Positions 35,653 through 49,825 of a DNA stretch of 64,000 nucleotides are shown here, piece after piece. How positions within the stretch are numbered: position 1 is the first letter of the stretch; every line of letters starts with the position of its first letter. The DNA lies in assembly GCF_001649575.2 (NCBI RefSeq), contig NC_051445.1:6823703-6887702 (forward strand), in the 5' to 3' direction. The position numbers were made by a program, and so were the translations under genes. The notes below the pieces were generated by a model. That model did not search any database and was not told where the DNA came from. It worked only from the letters and a program-made list of their open reading frames with translations. The DNA is from Kryptolebias marmoratus. Its lineage: Eukaryota; Chordata; Actinopteri; Cyprinodontiformes; Rivulidae.

Positions 35653-36172
35653 GTATGACAGGGATGAGCTGCAGAAAGAGGAATTTTTGTGGCTTCTTCA
35701 GTTGAATAAAAAAAAAAGTAACAGGTCAAGATGTTTAACGGTCACTCAGACGTGCTGTTAATTCCTGTTTAGGCGTCTGTCAGCAGGATAGCAAACGTGT
35801 AATAGAAGTCGCATATTTTAGCTCCCCCTTTTATCCCATTTTTACTTGTTTTTTTATCTGCAAACTCCTGTAACTTCTGAGGCATCATGTCACTCCTACC
35901 TGATGTAATTGAAGTACAGTTACATTGAATTACCCTTGTTTGGCTGCATATTTACTACCATCAAATCCTTCTGGGCTAAGAGCAGTTCTTCTGACTTGAT
36001 ACAACTCAATCCAGAAGCGTAAGAGAAAATTATCAGAAGTGTAACAATGGTCATGCAAAAGTTTCTGAAACTCAGATATAATTTAAAAAATAAATGCCAA
36101 AAAAATCTCTAGTTTTTAGAAATAATAAGGAATAAATGAGCTCAAACTCATAAGTTAAACCTATTTGAACTA

Positions 36173-36450
36173 GGGCTGCACAATATATCAAAAATGTATC
36201 ATTGCAATATTACTGAGTGCAATCTCAATATTGCAATAATTTATAGACCAATATATTTCAAATACCATGCATTTATTTTCTGCATGCTAATATGATATTT
36301 AATTATTCCAATGGAGTCTCACTGGCCTTGATGCCCACACCAGGTTTAGATGATAGTGATGACAAAAGAGAAAGTGTGGAATGGGCAGAATGTGGATTTA
36401 TCACAGTTTATATCTTTATTGCAATATTAAACAATAACATTCCACATTTA
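36173..36450. repeat. fragment of a GGGCTGCAC(A/G)ATAT-type teleost repeat
   Basis: TAGGGCTGCACAATATATCA followed by ATTGCAATATTACTG, then CAATATTGCAATAATTTA and, further on, TATTGCAATATTAAACAATA, a pattern common to a DNA-transposon-derived repeat of vertebrates. The opposite terminus is not seen. Confidence 0.45.
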
Positions 36451-39400
36451 AAGTTTTTCTGATACCACACAGCTCAAATTTGGGCATTAGAATTGACTTT
36501 ATATAGTAATCTAACTGCAGTGGTTTTCTTTTTCAGCTGCCACCACAGTTAACAAAATTACACAAAAAAGCATAATTAATGCATGAATTGACAAAGCTGG
36601 TATTCCTTATGATGCTACAATAAATATACAAATTCTATACTGATTTTAAATAGATTTTCCTTGTGTTCACTTATGGCCTTCTTATCTGGAATGTTGCAAT
36701 AAAGCATACTAGCTTGTTATAAGTTCTGAATCAGGTTTGCATTTCATCTCATTTAGGTAATTATAATAAGTACATTGGATTAACTAAGCATCAAGTGTTA
36801 TTATTGTAATAATGAGACATTGATTGATGAGAGATTGTGAAACTGAGTCTCATCACAATAGTAAAGAAAAGGAAATGTCTTTTATCTGTCAATTCCAGTT
36901 CTGGAATCAAGAACAGAACAAAAACTATTGAGCGAGAAAACCTAAAGAAATCAATTAGTTCTCCAAGACAAAAGCAAATTCCCTGGAGGAATAAAAGGGA
37001 ACAAAAAAAGATAATCAGATTATAAACAGGAGACCAAAAGGTGCATCAGAGCTACAGAAAGAAGCCTGACAACCTCTGCTTCATCTGCAAAAGTTGGTTT
37101 AAACAGTCTTGTGTGCAGATGATCAGGTAGGAGGTAAAACTGCACAGATGTTAGTTGTTTTCTTATCAGCTTTTAGAAGTCTTAAACAGATCAAGAGCTA
37201 ACTCTCATGTTCCAGAAAAACAGAACAATTTCTTAATTCTCATTCTATTTTAAAGTCACAATTGCTGGATTTTCCAAAACCATCAAAGCATCCATCCTTA
37301 TGCTAGACTGTGATGCAAAGCTGTGGTTAAATTCTATTGTTTTTAGTTTCTCTTTTCATCATACCAGACATGAATTGTAAAAAAAAGAGTGTGTGAGGTA
37401 TTTACATTATCACTACTCATTTAGCTTTTATATTGTGTGCGTATGCCTGTTTTTTGTGTGCAGGTATTGTTTATACATCTCACTCCAGGTATACACAAAG
37501 TTAGGCATCTTCCTACCACACTGAATGCCGCTAAAAACTATATTTTCTGTTTACTCCAGTCCTCTTCGCAGTTTGACAAACATTTCTCAGTTGTTTCTTC
37601 TCTAAATACCCTAAAGTCCACCATACGTTTGCAATTCTGTGTGTGCTTTAATGGGCCTGAGCATTCAGTTTTAAAAAGAGCCACATCCAATCTTGGCAAT
37701 GGAAATTAGATCAATGAGTAAAATGCAGGCCAGACGGTGAGCAAAGCATTGCTAAGGGCCAATGACACAAGCACCATGACTTCACCGTGGAAGTATTCAA
37801 CCCCCCCTTAAACACCCCCTTCCTCATCCCATTGCTTACTCTCGCAGCACTGGTGAATGGAAACTGTTTAAGGTTTAATGACTGCTGAAAAAGAGAGGAG
37901 GGAATATGCTCTATAGTATGAGATGTCCTGTGTGATGATTGTTGGTCACATGGGCAAGGAACATGGCTCTGAAGTCTATAAGCATTATTTGTATCAGTTG
38001 ATTTAGCCGGTCCAAAATCATAAATTTACTCCCGCTGTGCAGACATTTACACTTCACTTGAGTGATGAAGAGTTTGTAAAATCACAATGAGAACCCTGTG
38101 ACCTCTGAGAGCTACTCTTTGTTTGTGTCTGTTTTATGTTCAGACCCTGCCTGCAAATCCCTCAATCCCAGAATTACTCTAAATAGAAAAACAAAAGAAG
38201 CAGGATAAAAGTGTAACAAGGTAGGACAAGAGCTGTGGTTAATAGACTGAAGGAGATAGACAGGTCTGCATTGGGAAGCAGCGTAGTTCAGCTACGCTAT
38301 CAGTATTTACCAAAGCACCTGTTTTCACGTTGTCTCTCCATTTAACAACGGCAGCTGGGACTTTGCATTTTATCACTGATAATGAATTAGGTGGGGAAGA
38401 TGAATGGTGTTTTGCATGGGTGCATGATAAAGAGATCCCAGTGTGTGACACTAAGATAAGGGCCTGACGGATTGCAGCTCTCTTCTGGCAAAGTCAACAA
38501 AACTAGCTGTAGGATCTCTGAACTTGCAGCTTTTCTCGAGGCTGAAATAAACCTAAACTAAATCCTCTAGAGATTTATTGTTTATTTAATAAGTAGAGAT
38601 TTTAAAACCAGTGCTACTTGGTTTCCGGACAGCACGTATTTATATCCCTCCTCTGTTAGTCCTTATGTTATGACTGCTTCAACATGAGATGTTTACTTAG
38701 AAGTCACTGCACAAATAAACTCCCCTGCATCTCCTATTTTGGCTTGGTCAATGCATGCAACAGCTCAAAACACAAATGACAAGGAACGACTGCTAATGCA
38801 AAAGGTAGCAGAGAAAAGGAGAAGCTAGGTGGGATCGTGACAGGGGGACGTGTTGCTTGGCAGCATGATTTATGGACACCTTTGAAGTGAGCTCATTGCA
38901 GCCTCACAGCCCGCCTGCTGCATTCAGAGTCACGACGCTCTCTTGGCAAGGATGGTGAGGGTGATCAACCTTTTAGGTCACTAATCTCCATCACTGTTCT
39001 TACATTTATATACTTCCTAAAATTGTGGGATTTCATCAGTGTGTATTTGGTTAGCTGTTCTGCAATGACATTCAGAGTGAATGTGTTTTACTCAGCTATT
39101 TGAAGGTCAAAGCAAACATGGAAACTGAGTCTAAAAAACTAGGTCATATGAGATCTGTTCCTGGATTATCTCTGCTTATTTTGCATCAGTGTGCAATAGT
39201 TATAGTATCTCTAGTAGAGTATGAAAAAACACATTTTTTGTCTCTTTTAAAAAAATCTAAATCTTTCCTTATTTATCATTATGATTATGATGATGCTAAA
39301 AAAGGTCAGGCTTTCAGCCCCCAGACTGAAGACTGTTTGGTTTGAATTGATCGCCATGTTTTATTTGTTGTTGCCAAGATCATACAACTTTGTTTGGAAT

Positions 39401-39521
39401 TCATTTCCTAAACCCATCAGATTGTTTGATCTTATCAACGTTGTCGTTGTAGCGACCAGAAAGGCCAGGGATCATTTCTATAAAAAGTAATTACACTCGA
39501 CAGGAAGTCCCCACAAAGTGA

Positions 39522-39870
39522 CTCGGTGTGTGTGTGTGCGTGTGTGTGCAGCTGCTCACTGTGTATGCTTTCAGTGCACAAGTCACTCATGCGCCACAGT
39601 TTGACTGCTGTTTATTTTTTGTTTGATCCCTCAATAGCCACCCTCAGTTTTGTGTTTTCATCCGCATGTGTGTGCAGGTGTGTGTATGTGTGTGTGCTGT
39701 GTTTGACCACTTCTACAACTGTCTGCAGGTGTGTCTGTGTCTCCCTGACTCTGTCCTTCTGTGGGACTGTATCTGTGTGTTTAGACATAATAAGCCTGTT
39801 TTTCATTGTGACTGTGTGTTTGCATGTGTGTGTGTGTGTGTTTGTGTGCGTGTGTGTGTGTGTGTGAGAC
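39522..39870 (+). repeat. TG-rich simple-sequence region
   Basis: Several interrupted (TG)n tracts, densest at 39818-39866. They create Cys/Val-rich open frames on the plus strand and Thr/His-rich ones on the minus strand that are not genes. Confidence 0.9.
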
Positions 39871-42800
39871 CGTCATTTTGAGAAGTCCCAGAGCTGGTTC
39901 TGTTTGGGGTAACAGGAAGAAGCTCAGCGTGAATGCATAATGTCTTAGACATTGTTATCAACCCCATGCTGGTAGAAGAGGTCATTGCCCAAGCAGGAAA
40001 TGAACCTGCAGAGTAAAGGAAGAAGACATAATGTTTTGATGACAGGAAAATGGTTCAGAAGGATGTTTCAGTTTTCAAACCACACAAACACATCTATTTT
40101 AAGATCTTTAGTTTTTGTGCGGTGGAAATTTACAGTTTGATTATTTAAAGTATAGCTGAAACAGTATGTTCTACTGTTAAACTGTAAATCTAAAACAAAC
40201 AACGTTCCTAATAAAACTCCGGGCCTGTGTCCTCAGTCAGGATTGTGCAGGATAAAATGAGAGTTAAACATCGCCACTAAAGGTTTATAGTCCTGGGCAA
40301 AGAGGGTGCTGTTTACTAGTAACCATAGAGATGAGTGGAGAAGGGAAAAATCAACTACATATACTGGAAATGACTTCTGAGAGATCCCCCTGAATTTTCC
40401 TAAGCCAGTGTAATGCTGGCTCTCATCTAAACTCATTTTCTCAGGGTATTTTGATCTGCTGTGGTTAAAAAGATCATTGTACACCTGTTGTCAAGATTGT
40501 GAATTGTTCTTACAGCTCATAGTGTGTAGTATAAAAAAAACAACCTCCACACACATGACGGGAAGCATCCACCTGCTGCTTATAACAACATGCTGAATAT
40601 TCATGTCTGGGGATGACGGTATGTGTGTCGAAAGAAAAAAAGTAAAGCTTTCTTGCCTGTGCAATAATCCCAGGGTTAGGTGCCTTCACTGCCGCCATGA
40701 GCTGCAAGTCTGAATGAGTTATACATAATTGCTTACAGTTGTGGGTGTATATTGCTCAAGTGTGCCTGAATGCTGACTGTGCATCCTGTAAAACCTTTGT
40801 CTGGTTCTTTATTGTCAGGCTGAGTTATGTTGAGTCAGTGACATTAGATCACCTGGGAATATCAAAGAATCTGCAAAAGCCAATTTGTGTCATTGAACAC
40901 ATAGTGAGAATTAGGGACTTATAACAGACTTGAACTGCAGGTAAAACCAAGTAGAAAACATGGTTTAGAAAGGAAGTTTAGCTCAGGCCTTCTTGACAAA
41001 GATCCTGTGTCTTGTTCCACTACCATACTTCCAAACTCCTAATATGGACATGCCTGCTCTTTGATTGAACATATTTTGCTTGTGCACAATAAAGAACACT
41101 ATCATTTGTTAAGAAAAGGTTCAGTTTATGTGTAGCCGTCAATTCTGTGAACCTAAATTGGCTTGGCTAAGCTAAGGAATGCACTATGTCAAGTTTATTT
41201 TATTGTCTCATCCAGCATAGACAACAAGGTCAAAGCATCCTCAAACTCCTCTGTTCGTATGTCAAAGGCACGCGCCTCAAATCCAAGAATGCGTAAATAG
41301 AGAGTTTTCCAAATTTGCTCCTGAGTTTTGTGGTTAGCTTAACTTGTTGGAACAGTTGACTTGAGAAATATTTGCTGAATCTGTCTGGCAATGAAGAAAC
41401 AAAAAATTATATTTTCCTGTTTTAGATCTAAAAATATTGCATCAGGATGACTATTTCTGGGTGGACTTATGACCACAACTTCCTCTCTTGGGGCGTACAA
41501 ATTGAATCACCGAACTCACTCAAAAATCTTTCTTACTCAGCTCAGATCTGAATGGAGACTGTGTGTCTGAGGCCTTTTAAGAAGTCCACGCATCTTTAAA
41601 AATAAATAATAATTAAACAAAACGTCAGTCTACAATCCTGAGTAAAACAAAGCAGGTGTTAGAAAAGAGACGGTGTTCTGCTAAAACGTGCAGAGTTCAG
41701 ATTTCAAAAGGATTCCCTCTTCTTTGAATCACAGGATGAGAGAGATGGCGGTGAAAACAAATCACACAAATCTGTAATGGAAAACTTAGGAGCAACGAGG
41801 TGCCCTGGATTGATGACTGTGTTTAGTCAACGAAAAATAATACACTAAATCTCAGCCAGCCATAAAAGCATCATAAAGAAATCATTTTTAACTTATTTAC
41901 TTTAAAACTAACAGCCACCTTAAAGATCGTAACTACATCTCTAAGATCTGTCTTCAGCTGTTTTGGTTTTATTGAACTTTCTGAGATAAGCTTTTTTTTT
42001 GGTGACAGAACACTTGTTTTGCTGTATTTGAAATGTGGATATTTATCACACATTATCTTTGAGTTGTTTCTGTATTCCTTTAAGTCTTTTTCTTTCACCA
42101 CATTGTTTACTAGCCCAAAATTTATTTAAAGGATCTCCTACCAAACTGTCAAAACCTTTTTTTTTGTCTTTTTCGTTTAAAGACTTGGTTTTCATTTTCT
42201 CACTCCTTTACCATTTTTCCCTCTGCCATCTAAACATTTACCGGCAAATACCAGAAAGAAGAAAAAAAGAGAGAACTTTTCTTGAATTCTTAAAGCAGTG
42301 ACTTTCTGAAACCTCCACTGGCACACAGGAGTTAACTGCATAGTTTTCCCAATAGAAACCAGATGTGAAGCACTTATGTATGGCAGCATTTTTTTTTTTC
42401 AATGGAAGACAAATTTAGGCTAAAAATTATCTTTCTTTGCCATTTACTCATGGTGATATAGACATAAATATAGACATTTTATTTCCAAACTTTCCCTCAT
42501 GGTGGTTGAGTCAAAACTATATGATTTACAGTAATTGCAATTTTATTGTTTGGCATTGGTGGAGTATTGTGGAACTTTGAGATGGGGACATTTGCGGAAA
42601 GGGCAGAATGACACGAGACATTTGTATTTCCAGCTGAACTATACTTGAGAAAGTTCTGCACATGGCGTCCTCCTCGCTAGGTCATCTTCCAGTCAAAACT
42701 TTGCCAAGAGACTGTCTCACTATGACAAATTTGTGTTTTAAGTATAGCTAAATAAACGCCAGTGCAAAATGAGCTTTTGTTTATCCTTCATGCACATTTA

Positions 42801-44279
42801 AATCACAGCATCCAGTCCCTTTGATAAATGAGTTTAAAAGCATTGAGGTAAATTCTTTCAAACCAGCTTATGTCAACTTGTGGCTTTCCTCTAACACTAT
42901 AGTGTGCATCCCATAACAGAATGAAGGCTAATATTAAAAGACATCAAGCCGTATCCCTACACTATAGCACAGTCATTAAAGGTTGCCAAGAGGGGACAAT
43001 TAGAAAGAGCCATGGTGGCATTTTCTGCTGCAGGTAGTCATTTTCCTCCTTCATGTTTATAATGTTGGCTTTGATTTGAACCTTTTGTTGCCTCCCACTC
43101 TGCACCAGGCAGTCTTTAAATGCTCAGAAACAATAACAGGTTTGCATTCCAGCGTCTGGTTCTGCAGCCTTTTCTCTGCCGTCAGGTCTGATCCAGGCTG
43201 CCGCAGAGGAGAAGTTCAAGTGTGACATTCAGTGTCTACTCATCCTCATTCACTAAAGCTGTTAAAAACTTTTACCTTTCTGATCATGTGTTCTAATATA
43301 CTTTAAACTTGGGTGGCCCTAGATTTTTATTGAACGCAAGACTCAAAGATTTCTGAAGAAATTTTGAAGGGTGCCAGTGGAGCTACTGCCCAAAATCTAC
43401 TTGGTAATAATCTAAACAAAGTAAAAATGTATACATTTTATGTATGAACTGCATAAGAAGCTTAGAAATAACCAAAAAGGTTAAAGCTTCTGTAGTTGTC
43501 TTATTAGGGTCACAAAGGTAATCACACTTCTGTGTCATTTCTCTCACTCCCTGATTTTTGTTTATTTGTTTTTTTGCAATGTTTTATGAAGGGAATATGA
43601 CAAGACCCTTTTCTAACAGTTTTGAAAAGAATACTCTGAGCTAAAATATACTGAAGTCTATAGAAGCTTGGGTATGCACTCTGTGATCTGAGGAAATGTT
43701 TAGAGAAAACCATAGGTCCTTAAGTAGTGACAGAGACTGAGTGAAAGAAGACAAAATATACCTATGTTTTGATGTATAATTTGTAAATGTACCAAAAATG
43801 TTGTGGAAGCAAAAAACACTTGTTTGTAAAGGTTTTGAAAATTTCAGACAATTCAAAGTGTGACAAAGTTGGATATCATCAGCTGTCATATAAACACTCC
43901 ATGTAAAAATGTCCAAAAATCCTAAAACTCAAACTGCAATTGTGTAAAAATCATAAAATATATCAAAGTACCTTTTCAGACATTTAAAGTCCAACTTTGT
44001 GTGACCCGTTAAAACTTTGAATGTTGTTTTTGCTGTAAAGTATACCAGAGCTGTAGAGTTCCAAAGAGGCTTGCCTAAATGTTTGATTTCCATTGTTTCC
44101 TTTTATTTGTTTGTTTTTGCAGTGTTTTTTTCCTCAAATTTTGTCTTGTTGTACAACATACTTTTACCAAAGTTCATACCACATTATTCCTAATCAAGCT
44201 GCACGTTTTTAAACATAATTTGTACATTTTATTTCAAAACTGTGCAATGCAATACAGCACAAATTCCTTAATAAGATAG

Positions 44280-44321
44280 AATTAAGGGTGCGTCAATGCT
44301 TAAGCAGTGGCACCCTTAATT
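44280..44321. repeat. perfect 12-bp inverted repeat (potential hairpin)
   Basis: AATTAAGGGTGC (44280-44291) and GCACCCTTAATT (44310-44321) around an 18-base spacer, in fhl3 intron 1. Too short for a typical miRNA precursor; it may be a MITE core. Confidence 0.55.
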
Positions 44322-46839
44322 ACATCTGTAGTAAATCTCCTTTTTTTAACACCCCATCAGAGGCTAAGTGCCGATCCCATTATATAAACTCAGATGACTG
44401 AAGATTGCTTAAAGCCTTTAAACTTTATGAGGATGACTGTAGTTTTAGTGTTTTGGCTTAAAATAAGTATCACATCTACATTAAAGAGTAAAGTGTATTA
44501 TGGGGACTTTTCTTTGTGTTTTTATTGTCCAAGTATTTTGAATGAGGCTGCATGAAGCATTATCGCTCCTTCATGAGCCATTTCCTCCTCTTCCTGTGAT
44601 AAGATTCATTGCCTCAGTGTGTCCTTTTGATTACTGGCCCTCGTTTATCTGATCCAGTGAAAGCCAAAATGAACAACATAACAAACATTGCACTCATTTG
44701 TAAAACATATCATTTCAGTGTCCAGCTCATATGTTGTTCTATTGCAACCTGAATAATCCTAACCTCTTTTGATTACAGTCTTGAAAACAATTAGTCGTGT
44801 TCATGTGTTTAGTTTAGTGGAACTCATTTTAGAGAGAATGAGACTTAGGAAGCTTCTTCCAAAACTCCTTTGAACCAAGTAATTCCATTGAAATGTTGTG
44901 GTAGAAACTAGTTCTAAACCTTTAAGAATGTATTTGGTTTTTTTGCAATTCATTCCTTTGCCTGCAGTCATCAAAATAATTTTTTTGTCATGGTACTGAA
45001 GTATTGAAAGTAATATCCATCTTCATCAGAGTGCTTTCAGTTGTCTGCTAGACTGAGACCCAAACTAAATACCAGAGGCTGGTTTGTATTATTGATATGC
45101 TCAACCAGGCTCGAAAACGAGATACCTACAAGTGTCAAATGTTTTACTTTTCCCCATTTCAGTGAACCTTTACTATTAGTTGACAATGTCCAGGTAAAAG
45201 TATGGACACTTTTTAAAGGTTTTACTAATATTCTAATTGTTTTCATAAGTTTAAGATATTGCCCTAGCATACATTTTCCACTAAATGGAACTCTGTCTAC
45301 TTTCTCTTGAGTCATGAAAAAAGGAGGCAGTCCTGCAAAAGAAGATGTCCAACAACCCACTCCTTTAACTGGTTTGTGAGTGTCTTTGCTACCAAAAAAA
45401 AAAAAAAAAATCCAGACAGTTTAAGAGACGATCAAGTGGCCTTTTGGCTGCTACGTTAATATAAATTAAATCTTACTGTGCACAGTAAAATCCACACTCG
45501 GTGAAGTATCCACTTTAACTAAAAAGGCCCTCAGTCATGATGAGCCCATAAACCACAAACTTTCCAGATTCAGCTTTTACTCATGTACTTAAACGGTTTC
45601 TTCTTTACTAGAAGGTTTCCAGACTTTACTCAGCTACAAAGTACATTATTTCACAATCATTGTCAAACTGTGGTGCTTATTTCTAAGAGTGGTCGTGCTG
45701 TTTTATCAGGGTGGATACAGTTACGCCACTTTTGCACTGTGCCACTAACTTGTTAGTTTGAGATATTTCATTCACTCGTAAACTGGCCAGTATATGAGCT
45801 GCAAAACCTATTTTTCTGCTTTTGTTGTCAACCTCTAGTCACTCCAATGTGCAAAATAAAAAAAATCTATTCACCTATTAAAAAGATAAAGCATTCATCC
45901 CTTTATTTTAGCTCTTTACATGACAAAATTACAAGCATGTTCAAACCATCATTACAGGAATATGTTTTTTATGTTATATTTGGTCATAAACGTGTACATA
46001 TGTGAACTTTATATTGTTGTATTTTTTGACATTTTCTTGCAGTGGTCAGGATGATCTCTCTCTCTCTCTCTGTTGCTGTGACATGATGTCAAGTGCTTTG
46101 TCTAGCCTTAGCAAAACAGTTATTTTACAAGCACTACTTCTATTAATGTATGGCAGAAACACGAAGAGCTGGCAGATTTGTTCCCAGCAGGCTGCTTGGG
46201 CTGTTCATTAGAAATCAGGCAGAGCGTGAGCAAAGTTTGGGCTGGGGATTTACACAGCAGCCTGTGGGAAAGGACTCAGCTTGGTTTCTGCTGGCTCTCC
46301 TGTAACCAATCACGACTTTGTTTCCCAGCGACAGTTTTACAGTCGGCTTGCTTGCATCAGTCTGCTGCTCTGTGGCGTCTCACAGTTGGCCCTGAATCTG
46401 ACCTCCTTGTGCCAATCAGGGAGTGCTGTGATGACTAGCAGAATGTAGCCTTGGCATTCCTCTACTATCTCATATAGATGTGTAAAAACAAGTGAAAGGT
46501 CTGTTTGCAAATGTTTACATATGTTGTATCTAGAGGAGAGCAGTATAACTTTGAAATTATGTCACAAGTTTCCAAGGCAATTTGCAATATTTATAATTAT
46601 ATTGCTAAACCTCATATTAACAAACTAAACATTTATCTGTGATTGCAGTTTGCAAGTAACAGCATTTAGTTGCTACAAAAAGCCTGTGAAAACAACCTTA
46701 TGCTGCAATACAAAAGACACTGTTAATATGAGTGCAAGGCTAAAACTATTTCATGTTGTGTTTTCACCTTAAAAATGATATAATAATACTGAAGTAATTG
46801 AATCTTTTTGCCCATTTTATGAATTATGGTTTTTTTTTG

Positions 46840-47200
46840 TTGGTGGTCTGTCCTCTTGTAGCCAAACCACTTTCATATCATTGAAGTAGCTTTCCGGGGG
46901 CTAACGAGCTGCCCAAACCCTCACTGGGTTCATTCCTTATCGGTGCACCTGCAAATGACTCAGACAGGACTTACAACAGTTTGGTCTTGGCACTGGAACA
47001 AGCTTGTTCTGTTTGAATCAGTGATATGGTCCAGGGGGCCGTCCTTGCTGCTGGATCCCAGCGGGGCATTCAGCGTATGCCGATACGCAGCTTGAAAAGA
47101 TGTTCATACTCATTTAGGACTCGGTGTGCTGCTTCATGCATCAGCATGTAAATGATCTTGATCAACTCTTGGTGTGTTGTTGAGCACTCTAGGGAACATA
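46840..47200. promoter_or_regulatory. high-complexity block in fhl3 intron 1 (candidate conserved element)
   Basis: A GC-balanced stretch (from TCCTCTTGTAGCCAAACC to the CATCAGCATGTAAATGATC area) without repeats, contrasting with the surrounding AT-rich intron. No ORF of note. Candidate enhancer by composition only. Confidence 0.2.
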
Positions 47201-49614
47201 AATACATCATGTCATCAATGATACTGCGGTGACATTTTTTATCTTGCAAAAAGTCATTTTGAAATTATTGTGGATGATATATGACACAGCCCTATTGGAT
47301 CTGTAAACAATTCATTTTTTGTCTTTGTGCTTGCTGGCTTGATGATAAAACTACACAAACTTTGAGTGTGTATGTTCATAGCTAGTTTTGTTGATTTAAA
47401 TTTGATCATCAGCTAGATTTTGAAATTTGCTTTATTAAGCTGTAAAATGTGTTTTTATAATGTTGTTCAAAGCTAATTACACAGGGGTCTCAGAAACAAG
47501 GATGTTACTTTAAGGAAGTGTGAATATGTAAAGTTTATTTAAACTTGGCAAAAAACTGTTACTTTTTTTAACTGACAGATTTTGATAGAAGTCTTTTATC
47601 CATTGCTAAAGTAAAAAAAATTGGCACATTGTGACAAAAACCCTCATTGATCAATTTAGCTGCAATCAGTGTACAGTGTTTTAGCCTCTCTCTTAGATTT
47701 TAGTTCTCTGAATCACTGTAAAGATTGTAATCAAAGTAAGATTCTTACTTTGATCAGCAATACTAACATAAATCCCAGGCAAATATCTGTGCAATATTGT
47801 TCTGTGTAGATACCGTAATAATTTCCTTGAAAAGCCCACACTTTTCCCAGGGGGTTGAGTTCAGTCAGAGCTCTGGTATTTGGGAGCCTTATTAGTAGGG
47901 TTTTTAGTCTTTGGGCACTGGACATGAAGGGGATTGACCTCCGCTGAGAAGCAAACACGTGCAGGAGGAAATCGAGTGCACATCTCTGTGAGAACTATAA
48001 ACTCATGTCCTTCTCTTCTCTTTGTGCATTGTTGCTTTTGAGTCAGTAATATATGTGCACACGTAGGTTTTTGTCCATCACTCTTGGGGTCGGGGGACTG
48101 ATGTCATGCCCCCTCTCTGTGAGACATCAGAAGTTCATTACAGGCTTTGCTTTGGCAAATCAAATCCTGACGTTTGAAGTAAATCTCTGCAATGGAAACA
48201 TTACAAGGTCTGCCAGTAGAAACAAGCATTTCCTTTTGTTTATGAAGTAATACTTATTTTTGAAGCAGACTTTGAAGTCCTTTTTGCCTCGGTTATTTAA
48301 TTCAAACCTATTTGCTGGTGCTCAGCGTCTCACTCAAACCCATATCCGCCTGAAGAAAACACTTCTTGGGAGGAACCTATTATTTTAATGCCATACATCT
48401 CAGGTTCAGAGATGTGGGTTATTTAAATGTCAGTGTATATGAGGAAATACAGTGTATTTCTACCTGTATGAAAGTTTTTATGACCCTTTTTGTTGCCTTT
48501 TTAGTTTGCAGATCTGAGGATGATACATGCACATTTTGAAAGAGCAATAAATACTGTAGCTGTCTGATTTGCTTTGGAAATTAGCACCGCCTTTACGGTC
48601 TCAGTGAGTCATGCCTCATCTCGTTTCTTCACCTGGCAGGAAAAGACGGGACATTTTGTTCCTTTTTACCTGTCACTGCAGATGAGTTTAAGCTTAGAGT
48701 GCTCACAGCTCTATACTTTGTTGATCCAGTCTGTACGTAATCGTTATGTGGGCTGAGCATTGGAACATTGCTGGGTTTTTTTTATGAATGGTTTGTCAAA
48801 TTAACAGAAACTGATGTCAGAACACAGACAGGCAAGCTCATCGCCTTGCTGAAAAGTACACAGAACAACCACAGCTGCTTTTTCTGATATTTTGCCAGAA
48901 CCTCCAGATGGATATTATAAGGTGAGTCCTCAGCTAATTCTGACGTGTTCAATTTAGTCATTAAATAAGGATGTGTAGCAGTGTAGGAATATGAGCTACA
49001 GTACTGTAAATACAAGGCCACTGAGCTGTCAGGATTTCAGACTATAATTTATGTTTTTGGTCAATGAGAAGGGTGAAAGAGCCTCAAGGGAAGAATTGTT
49101 ATGCTTTCGCAAAAAGCCTGTCAGTGGGTTATATATGAGGCCTGTGAGCAGGTGAGGTCTGTTGGATCTGGACTTTCTCATTTTGACTCATTAGGAACTT
49201 TGTCGTGTAGAGCGCCCAAACAGCAGAAACCTGAGAATCTGTTGCTGACAGACTTTGCGTAATTTGTCTCATATTGTTTTTTTGTTCTTTTCTTCGGTGT
49301 GTTTTTTGTGTGGGGGTGTGTTTATGTGCGTGCATGTGTAAGACTGGTAGCACAGCCCCAGCTTGAAGTGTGACTGATTGTTATATCCGTGGTGGTTATT
49401 ATTACAGGGTGGTGGGAATGAATAGCCACACGGAACACATCACTTATCACAGGGATGTCCACTGACCATGCTGTAACATTTGGCTACTTGATATTGTTGT
49501 CATAATGCTCTCACAATATTATTCTGTCACTTTGTTGTGTGCTCAGTCGTGATCAAGGACCCGTCTGTGATTGTAGATCACACTCGCATTGCATTTTTCT
49601 ACAAGCTGTAGGCT

Positions 49615-49825
49615 ATAACTCATCCAACTTTACAGATTTGAGCTAAAATAAATATGATGTGGTGTCATTTCCAGCATACTCTTTTCGTGACATCTCACAG
49701 GTTTGACCAAAACAGCCACAACTCTGTCCTTTCTCATCATAAGATCTTCCAAGTGTAAAACTTTGACATGGAAGGTGGCGGACAACATTTATTTTTTCAA
49801 GGAATGCTGAGCCTTTAATTCAAGC
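49615..49825 (-). repeat. dispersed repeat family F, copy 4 (left end of the element)
   Basis: Its reverse complement (AAAGGCTCAGCATTCCTTGA, then GTCCGCCACCTTCCATG and AGAGTTGTGGCTGTTTTG) matches the left end of the 52.4-kb copy (AAAGGCCTAGCATTCCTTGA, GCCCGCCACCTTTCAT, AAAGTTGTAGCCATTTTGG). Confidence 0.6.

Noticed and set aside
39286..39330. Possible C/D-box snoRNA (ATGATGA ... CTGA)
   Set aside because: The boxes are only about 40 bases apart, no terminal stem is seen, and the match is within an AT-rich tract; chance is likely.
39526..39881. Cys/Val-rich ORFs
   Set aside because: They are translations of (TG)n simple repeats.
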